From Clostridiales bacterium (GTDB taxonomy: Bacteria > Bacillota > Clostridia > Oscillospirales > Oscillospiraceae): a DNA stretch of 64,000 bases. Both the position numbers and the translations under genes were made by a program. Positions 58,971 to 64,000 of this stretch are shown piece after piece. The notes under the pieces were generated by a model. The model made no database searches. It saw only the letters and a list, made by a program, of their open reading frames with translations, and was not told the origin of the DNA. Each line of letters starts with the position of its first letter. The first letter of the stretch is position 1. The stretch covers positions 1-64,000 of the forward strand of contig SFFW01000008.1 in assembly GCA_004556755.1 (NCBI GenBank). Direction: 5' to 3'.

Positions 58971-60858
58971 AAGACCCCGCTCAAAGCCCGGCACCTTAAA
59001 GCGTGTGTTCAAGATGCTCAAGGGCTACTACCCCCGCCTGCTCCCACTCGTCGTGGGCTGTATCCTGTTTTCCGCACTCGTTGCGGCGATACCCGACGTG
59101 CTTATTCAGAAGGTCGTCGCAATAATCGAAAAGTGGCAATCAAGCGGCGACTGGAGCGCTGCCTCAAAAGAGGTCCGGCCCATAATCGTCTTCCTCGCCG
59201 TGATGTATATTCTCAGTCTGATAGCCGTCACCGTGTACACTCAGCTAATGGCGGTAATGACGCAGGGCTTTCTGTATAAGCTGCGTAAGACAATGTTCGA
59301 CGGGATGCAGGAGCTGCCCATCAGCTACTTTGACACCCACCGTCACGGCGACATTATGAGTTACTACACGAACGACATCGACACCCTGCGCCAGCTCGTG
59401 TCCCAGACCATCCCCGCCGTTTTGCGTGCGGGAGCCGTGGTCATCGGCGTTCTGTGCGTCATGCTGTACTACAGCGTGTGGCTCACGCTCATCCTGCTGC
59501 TCGGCGTCGTTTTGATGTTCCTCGTCTCGAAGAAGGTCGGCGGCGGCAGCGCAAAATACTTCATTCGTCAGCAGCAGTCCATGGGCAAGACCGAGGGCTT
59601 CATTCAGGAGATGATGAGCGGTCAGAAGGTCGTCAAGGTGTTCTGTCACGAGGACGAGAGCAAGGAGGACTTCCGCCGCATAAACTCGGAGCTTTTCGGC
59701 GACAGCTTCCGTGCCAACGCCTACGCAAACTGCCTCGGTCCGATACTGAACAACATCGGCAACATCCTGTACGTCGTCATTGCCGTGGCGGGAGGACTGT
59801 TCATCCTCGGCAATGTTCCGAACCTCAGCGTCTCCGGACTTGCGTTTTCGGTCAGCGTCGTGGTACCGTTTCTCAACATGGCAAGGCAGTTTTCCGGCAA
59901 CGTCAACCAGCTTTCGCAGCAGATAAACTCCATCGTCATGGCAATGGCGGGCGCAGAGCGTATATTTGCGCTCATGGATGAGCTGCCGGAAAGCGACGAC
60001 GGCAAGGTGACGCTCGTCAACGCCGAAATTTCCCCCGACGGCAGCATCCGTGAAACGGATAAGCACAGCGGTCACTGGGCGTGGAAGCGCCCGATGCCCG
60101 ACGGCAGCTTTGAGTACACCGAGCTGCGGGGCGACGTGCGGCTTTACGACGTTGATTTTGCCTATGAGGAGGGTAAGGAGGTCCTGCACGATATAAGCGT
60201 CTACGCCGAGCCGGGACAGAAGGTCGCCTTCGTCGGCGCAACCGGTGCGGGCAAGACGACCATCACGAACCTCATAAACCGCTTTTACGATATCGCCGAC
60301 GGCAAGATACGCTACGACGGCATCAACGTAAACAAGATACGCAAGGCGGACCTGCGGCGCTCGCTCGGTCTGGTGCTTCAGGACACGAACCTCTTTACCG
60401 GCAGCGTCATGGAAAACATCCGCTACGGAAACCTCGACGCAACGGACGACGACTGCCGCCGTGCAGCCGAAATCGCCGGAGCCGACGACTTCATAAGCCG
60501 TCTGCCGGAGGGCTACGACACGCTTCTGAGCAACAACGGTGCAAACCTCTCGCAGGGTCAGCGGCAGCTCATTGCGATAGCACGAGCGGCGGTCGCCGAT
60601 CCTCCGGTGATGATACTCGACGAGGCGACAAGCTCCATCGACACCCGCACCGAGGCGATAGTGCAGCGCGGCATGGATGCGCTCATGGAGGGCAGAACGG
60701 TGTTTGTTATCGCACACAGGCTCAGCACCGTAATGAATTCCGACGTCATCATGGTCATGGATCACGGACGCATAATCGAGCGAGGCAGCCACGAAAAGCT
60801 GCTTGCGGAAAAGGGCACCTATTACAGACTCTACACCGGTGCCTTTGAGCTTGAATGA
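58963..60858 (+). CDS. Heterodimeric ABC exporter, second half (competent Walker B)
   Basis: 631 residues. N-terminal basic stretch (MNKRPRSKPGTLKRVFK), six helices, a longer linker with SGHWAWKRPMPDGSFEY, then Walker A GATGAGKTT near 425, signature LSQGQ near 529 (not LSGGQ), and Walker B VMILDEATSS near 551 with the catalytic Glu. Complementary to the first half, whose Walker B lacks Glu, so one working composite ATP site is expected. This asymmetry matches the EfrCD/TM287-288 type. Confidence 0.9.
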   Translation: MNKRPRSKPGTLKRVFKMLKGYYPRLLPLVVGCILFSALVAAIPDVLIQKVVAIIEKWQSSGDWSAASKEVRPIIVFLAVMYILSLIAVTVYTQLMAVMTQGFLYKLRKTMFDGMQELPISYFDTHRHGDIMSYYTNDIDTLRQLVSQTIPAVLRAGAVVIGVLCVMLYYSVWLTLILLLGVVLMFLVSKKVGGGSAKYFIRQQQSMGKTEGFIQEMMSGQKVVKVFCHEDESKEDFRRINSELFGDSFRANAYANCLGPILNNIGNILYVVIAVAGGLFILGNVPNLSVSGLAFSVSVVVPFLNMARQFSGNVNQLSQQINSIVMAMAGAERIFALMDELPESDDGKVTLVNAEISPDGSIRETDKHSGHWAWKRPMPDGSFEYTELRGDVRLYDVDFAYEEGKEVLHDISVYAEPGQKVAFVGATGAGKTTITNLINRFYDIADGKIRYDGINVNKIRKADLRRSLGLVLQDTNLFTGSVMENIRYGNLDATDDDCRRAAEIAGADDFISRLPEGYDTLLSNNGANLSQGQRQLIAIARAAVADPPVMILDEATSSIDTRTEAIVQRGMDALMEGRTVFVIAHRLSTVMNSDVIMVMDHGRIIERGSHEKLLAEKGTYYRLYTGAFELE

Positions 60859-60863
60859 CAACG

Positions 60864-60902
60864 AAAAAGCCTCTGCAAGGAACACCTTGCAGAGGCTTTT
60901 TT
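60864..60902. terminator. Bidirectional terminator, 17-bp perfect stem
   Basis: AAAAAGCCTCTGCAAGG / CCTTGCAGAGGCTTTTT, loop AACA, between the convergent ABC and permease genes. Confidence 0.88.
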
Positions 60903-60910
60903 GATCATAT

Positions 60911-62335
60911 TTATTTCTTTTCGCTTCTTCTGCGGAACAGCTCAAACAGGTAACCTATGAACATGACGACCGCAAAGAATCCGAGGAAGCCCAAGCACTG
61001 CTTCCAGCCGTAGCCCGCCCAGATCGCATAGCAGAAGAACAGGCAGCACAGCACGCCGAGTGCGGGAAGCACGAAGCGCTTTACGGGGTGCAGCTCCTTT
61101 GCCTTGACCATCAGACCTATCATCATGGGTATATACATAACGTACAGGCAGATTATGCATATTTCGTCAGGCTCCCATGCAAACCACTCGCAGGAGTGTA
61201 CCGCACCGAAGAGTCCGGGTCCGCCCATCCACATCATAACGGTCCATGCGTACCAGAAGCCGGCAAGCATCATGCCCACGATGGAGGACTTTATCGCAAA
61301 GTTGTTCTGCTCGTCCACGTCGCCGAAGAATTCGGGCTTGGGACCCATGCCTCTTGCGGTGACGGAGTACAGGCTGCGGCAGGACGACATGATAAGACCG
61401 TTCATCGTGCCGAGGCAGGAGATGGTGATGAACACATAAACTATCGTGCCGACGGCGCCGCCGAACACCTTGTCGAAGGCGATCTGCGGCAGCTTCTCGC
61501 CGAAGGGCCACGTTGCGATTATCGTATTTACGTCGCCGACCGCACTCATCGACCAAATGTACAGCGCATACAGGATTATCGTGACCAAAGCGCCGAGAAC
61601 GAGCGCACGGGGCAGGTTCTTTTTGGAGTCTTTCAGCTCTGCGTTTATGGAGGTCGCAAGTATCCAGCCCTCGTATGCGAAGGCAAAGCCGACTATCGCC
61701 TTGAAGAAGCCATCGCCGCCGACGGCGGTGTATTCGGGGGAATTTACATAGTCAAGCACCTGAAGTGTCGTTCCGTTTTTGAGACCGGCTATCGTGCCGA
61801 CGATGCCCATAAGTATGAGCGGAATTAGCTTTATAACGGTCATGCCGACCTGAAGCTTGCCTGCGATCTTGGGGCTTAAGGCATTGATGCCGTAGCCTAT
61901 CATAAGGAAGCCTGCGCCCACGCCGATGGCGACGGCGTTGACGGAGCCGGTCGCAAAGTCAATGGCGCTTATGCCGAAAAGCTGCAAAAACATCATCGCC
62001 GAGAAGAAGGCGAGCATTGCCGAAAGCGCCGGCGTGTAAATCGTGGTCATAAACCAGCCGACGTAGTAGGCGTACTTGGGTCCGAGCGCAAGCTCGGCAT
62101 AGTCGACGACGCCGTTTATTTTCTCGTACTTGCTGCCGAGGGTCGCAAAAACAAGGGAGCAGATAATGCAGATAAGACCCACGATACCGACGACGGCGAT
62201 ACCCTGAATGAGGTTGCCGCCCGTGAGTGACAGCACCTTGCCACCCTTGATGAAAACGCCCGAACCGATGACTATACCGATGACCATGGAAATGGCGGTA
62301 GGCAGTCCGTAGCGCTTCTCCATTTTGTTTTTCAT
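60911..62335 (-). CDS. APC-family amino acid permease
   Basis: 474 residues, about twelve helices. Hallmarks: ISMVIGIVIGSGVF near 15-28 (helix 1 substrate-binding unwound GSG region) and GFAFAYEGWILATSINAELKDSKKNLPRAL near 217-246. Transports an amino acid or related amine; the substrate cannot be told. AAGGAG before ATG. Its promoter region carries an inverted repeat that overlaps the -35. Confidence 0.85.
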   Translation of the reverse strand: MKNKMEKRYGLPTAISMVIGIVIGSGVFIKGGKVLSLTGGNLIQGIAVVGIVGLICIICSLVFATLGSKYEKINGVVDYAELALGPKYAYYVGWFMTTIYTPALSAMLAFFSAMMFLQLFGISAIDFATGSVNAVAIGVGAGFLMIGYGINALSPKIAGKLQVGMTVIKLIPLILMGIVGTIAGLKNGTTLQVLDYVNSPEYTAVGGDGFFKAIVGFAFAYEGWILATSINAELKDSKKNLPRALVLGALVTIILYALYIWSMSAVGDVNTIIATWPFGEKLPQIAFDKVFGGAVGTIVYVFITISCLGTMNGLIMSSCRSLYSVTARGMGPKPEFFGDVDEQNNFAIKSSIVGMMLAGFWYAWTVMMWMGGPGLFGAVHSCEWFAWEPDEICIICLYVMYIPMMIGLMVKAKELHPVKRFVLPALGVLCCLFFCYAIWAGYGWKQCLGFLGFFAVVMFIGYLFELFRRRSEKK

Positions 62336-62402
62336 ACTCTATCTCCTTAACTTTGCGCAAAAATACGACAAATAATTTAGTAATTTAATGCGCTTTAGTA
62401 AC

Positions 62403-62444
62403 AGAATACTCACTTTGCGCCCTTTTGTCAACAAAAGGCGCAAA
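62403..62444 (-). promoter_or_regulatory. Promoter of the APC permease with overlapping inverted repeat
   Basis: Minus strand TTGACA (62426-62431), 17 bases, TATTCT (62403-62408). TTTGCGCCCTTTTGT (62414-62428) and ACAAAAGGCGCAAA (62431-62444) are inverted with a single bulged base and a two-base centre that lies on the -35. No T-tract follows, so this looks like an operator, not a terminator. Confidence 0.65.
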
Positions 62445-62457
62445 TTTCGTCGCAAAA

Positions 62458-62751
62458 TCAGATGTCGAGATACATGAGCGCCGAGCGCAATGCGGAAAGC
62501 TCCTCCTCCATATCGACGTCGAACGCCTCCTGAAAATCGGCGTAGGCGGCGATAAGCTCGTCGAGCTTGTCCTTATCTATCTCGGCGCCGCCGAAAACGT
62601 ACGGCTCAAGCTCAAGCGTGATGCCGTTTAGTATTTCTGCGGGGTTCTCGCCTACGACCTCGGCGTACTTGTCCTTCGTATAGCCGAGGCTGCCGTTTAT
62701 TAAGCCTACCACCTTCGTGCTTGCGCTGCGGTAAATCTGAAAAAGTATCAT
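62458..62751 (-). CDS. Hypothetical cytoplasmic protein (97 aa)
   Basis: Acidic, all-helical small protein (MILFQIYRSASTKVVGLINGSLGYTK start; ADFQEAFDVDMEEELSALRSAL end). No recognised family. GGAG six bases before ATG and a 15-base gap behind rsmI suggest it is the third gene of the trmN6-rsmI unit. Function unknown. Confidence 0.7.
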   Translation of the reverse strand: MILFQIYRSASTKVVGLINGSLGYTKDKYAEVVGENPAEILNGITLELEPYVFGGAEIDKDKLDELIAAYADFQEAFDVDMEEELSALRSALMYLDI

Positions 62752-62766
62752 GCCGTTCTCCTTAAT

Positions 62767-63609
62767 TTATAATATAGTATTTTCTTCGTTCAGCGATGCG
62801 TCGTAAAGTTCCTTCGAGCCGAAGCCCGTCTCGGCGGCGGCCTTCTTCGCCGCTGCCTTTCTCGACAGCCCCTCGCTGCGGTAGCTCTCCGCAATGCGGA
62901 GAGCTTCTTCTATGCTTATCTCCTTTTTCTCCTCCGACGCTCCCTCGATGACGAGAACGAACTCGCCCTTCGGCGGCGTTTCGGAGAAGTGACGCACGGC
63001 GCCGTCAAGATCGGTGCGCAGCGTCTCCTCATGCACCTTCGTAAGCTCACGGCAGAGGCTTATCCTTCTCGTGCCGCCGAAGGTGCTTCTCATATCCTCC
63101 AGCGTGCGCAGCAGCTTGTGCGGCGCTTCGTAGAATACCATCGTCCGGCGCTCGTTTACAAGCGACTCAAGATGCTCCCTGCGGCTCTTGTTCGAGGTCG
63201 AAAGAAAGCCCTCGAAGCAGAACCTCCCGGTCGGCAGCGCCGACAGCGCAAGTGCGGTACACACCGCCACGGGTCCCGGCACCGACATCACCTCGATCCC
63301 GTTTTCGGCGCACAGGCGCACCATGTCCTCTCCGGGGTCGGATATTGCGGGCATCCCCGCATCCGTCACCAAAGCGCAGCTTTCGCCGCCGAGCAGCCGT
63401 TCGAGAATTTTGGGTCCCGACGCATACTTGTTATGCTCAAAGTAGCTTATGAGCGGTTTGTGAATGTCAAAGCGGTTTAAAAGCTTCAAGGTCACTCTTG
63501 TGTCCTCGGCGGCGATGAAATCGACCTCCTCAAGGACGCTCCTCGCCCTCGGTGAAAAGTCGCCGAGATTGCCTATCGGCGTACCGACAAGGTACAGTTT
63601 TCCGCTCAT
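62767..63609 (-). CDS. rsmI: 16S rRNA (cytidine1402-2'-O)-methyltransferase
   Basis: Methylates C1402 in the decoding centre of 16S rRNA. 280 residues, tetrapyrrole-methylase fold: start LYLVGTPIGNLGDFSPRA, AAEDTRVTLKLLNRF and the SAM-binding VTDAGMPAISDPGEDM; VPGPVAV and FYEAPHKLLRTL follow. ATG overlaps the stop of the upstream gene (ATGA). Standard length. Confidence 0.94.
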   Translation of the reverse strand: MSGKLYLVGTPIGNLGDFSPRARSVLEEVDFIAAEDTRVTLKLLNRFDIHKPLISYFEHNKYASGPKILERLLGGESCALVTDAGMPAISDPGEDMVRLCAENGIEVMSVPGPVAVCTALALSALPTGRFCFEGFLSTSNKSRREHLESLVNERRTMVFYEAPHKLLRTLEDMRSTFGGTRRISLCRELTKVHEETLRTDLDGAVRHFSETPPKGEFVLVIEGASEEKKEISIEEALRIAESYRSEGLSRKAAAKKAAAETGFGSKELYDASLNEENTIL

Positions 63610-64000
63610 TTTGCTCCCTCCCTGTGATATATCCTAAGCGTCTCCTCGGTCTCGGAGCCGTCGTCGTTTCTGAGGTACAGCGTCGGCAGCACTTTAAGTC
63701 CGGAGGCGGCTCCCCGCCTTGCCTCGACAAGGACGATCGACGGCGAATGCCTTGCGCTGTGGGCTATAAAGCGCAGTCTCTTAGGCTCAAGCGAATACTC
63801 CCGCAGCAGACACAAAAGGTCCGTCAGCCGCTCCGTGCGCTGGACGAGGCAGAAGCTCCCGCCCGTCGGACAGAGATAGGACGCCGCCGACACCACGTCA
63901 CGCAGGGTGCAGTCAAGCTCCGCCCTCGCCGACGCCTTGTCTGCGTCCGGCGACACCTTTCCGCTGCCGGGGACGAAGTATGGCGGGTTTGCGACCGCAA
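63606..64000 (-). CDS. TrmN6-like tRNA (adenine-N6) methyltransferase, C-terminal part only
   Basis: The gene runs off the right edge. In the visible part the catalytic motif NPPYFVPGSGKVSPDAD starts near the edge, typical of N6-adenine methyltransferases acting on tRNA1(Val) A37 (YfiC/TrmN6), then RAELDCTLRDVVSAAS and PTGGSFCLVQRTERL. The N-terminal SAM-binding GxGxG part lies outside the window. Overlaps rsmI by four bases; the pair is often adjacent in Firmicutes. Confidence 0.85.
   Translation of the reverse strand, partial: AVANPPYFVPGSGKVSPDADKASARAELDCTLRDVVSAASYLCPTGGSFCLVQRTERLTDLLCLLREYSLEPKRLRFIAHSARHSPSIVLVEARRGAASGLKVLPTLYLRNDDGSETEETLRIYHREGAK

Overview
This window comes from the chromosome of a strictly anaerobic, low-to-medium GC Gram-positive bacterium, most likely a gut Clostridia member of the Oscillospirales (Oscillospiraceae/Ruminococcaceae-like). 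The reasons are a class III (oxygen-sensitive) ribonucleotide reductase with its activase, a perfect CIRCE operator on groES-groEL, Firmicutes-type NrdR boxes, a guanidine-I riboswitch, secreted enzymes carrying S-layer homology (SLH) domains, small ferredoxin proteins, MarR-controlled heterodimeric ABC exporters and AGGAGG-type ribosome binding sites. Assignment below order level is not possible from this sequence alone.

Layout. Positions 1-900 are decayed mobile DNA: two unrelated gene fragments (a DUF2075 N-terminus and a tyrosine-integrase N-terminus) meet head to head near 640, next to a 22-bp-phased repeat array. Positions 930-5110 hold a leftward accessory operon: EF-hand-like peptide, truncated DUF2779 nuclease, nitroreductase, macrodomain-HTH protein, VWA protein, acidic peptide, ADP-ribosylglycohydrolase. 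Its coherent theme is ADP-ribose chemistry. Positions 5.3-12.9 kb hold a flavoprotein, tRNA-fMet, paired CNNM/CBS transporters, prfB without the usual frameshift, a dead MATE gene, and groES-groEL. Positions 13.7-17.9 kb are nucleoside salvage (BMP lipoprotein, deoD, udk, tdk) plus an aquaporin. Positions 18-26.7 kb contain an SLH lysozyme, an acyl-ACP thioesterase, DUF4358 and SGNH lipoproteins, fhs, a DASS transporter and a DUF1275 protein.

Positions 26.7-33.5 kb are the complete F1Fo ATP synthase operon. Its most striking feature is one 744-residue reading frame joining a second b-type stalk segment, the delta C-terminal domain and the whole alpha subunit. Positions 33.7-38.1 kb hold a MoaB/MogA protein, an M18 aminopeptidase, a tRNA-Ala whose 3' end is duplicated 123 bp downstream (an integration scar), and a CHAP-SLH hydrolase. 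Positions 38.3-48.5 kb hold a GPH-type sugar symporter with a PIG-L deacetylase, a membrane-lipid operon (flippase-like, psd, VTT, rhodanese), two-subunit aconitase X, pssA and cysteine desulfidase. PssA and Psd together give phosphatidylethanolamine synthesis.

Positions 48.6-53.8 kb hold a strongly expressed 48-residue peptide, a MarR regulator, a broken SMR (Gdx-like) gene behind an intact guanidine-I riboswitch, and the nrdG-nrdD-trxB operon, in which NrdD carries a fused redoxin domain. Positions 54-64 kb hold an SLH-anchored tyrosine-phosphatase-like protein, a ferredoxin protein, a MarR-ABC-ABC exporter operon with a clear palindromic operator, an APC permease, rsmI and a partial TrmN6-like methyltransferase.

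Most transcription units end in very regular, long, often perfect hairpins. All promoter, operator and family calls are by eye; no alignment or structure software was run.
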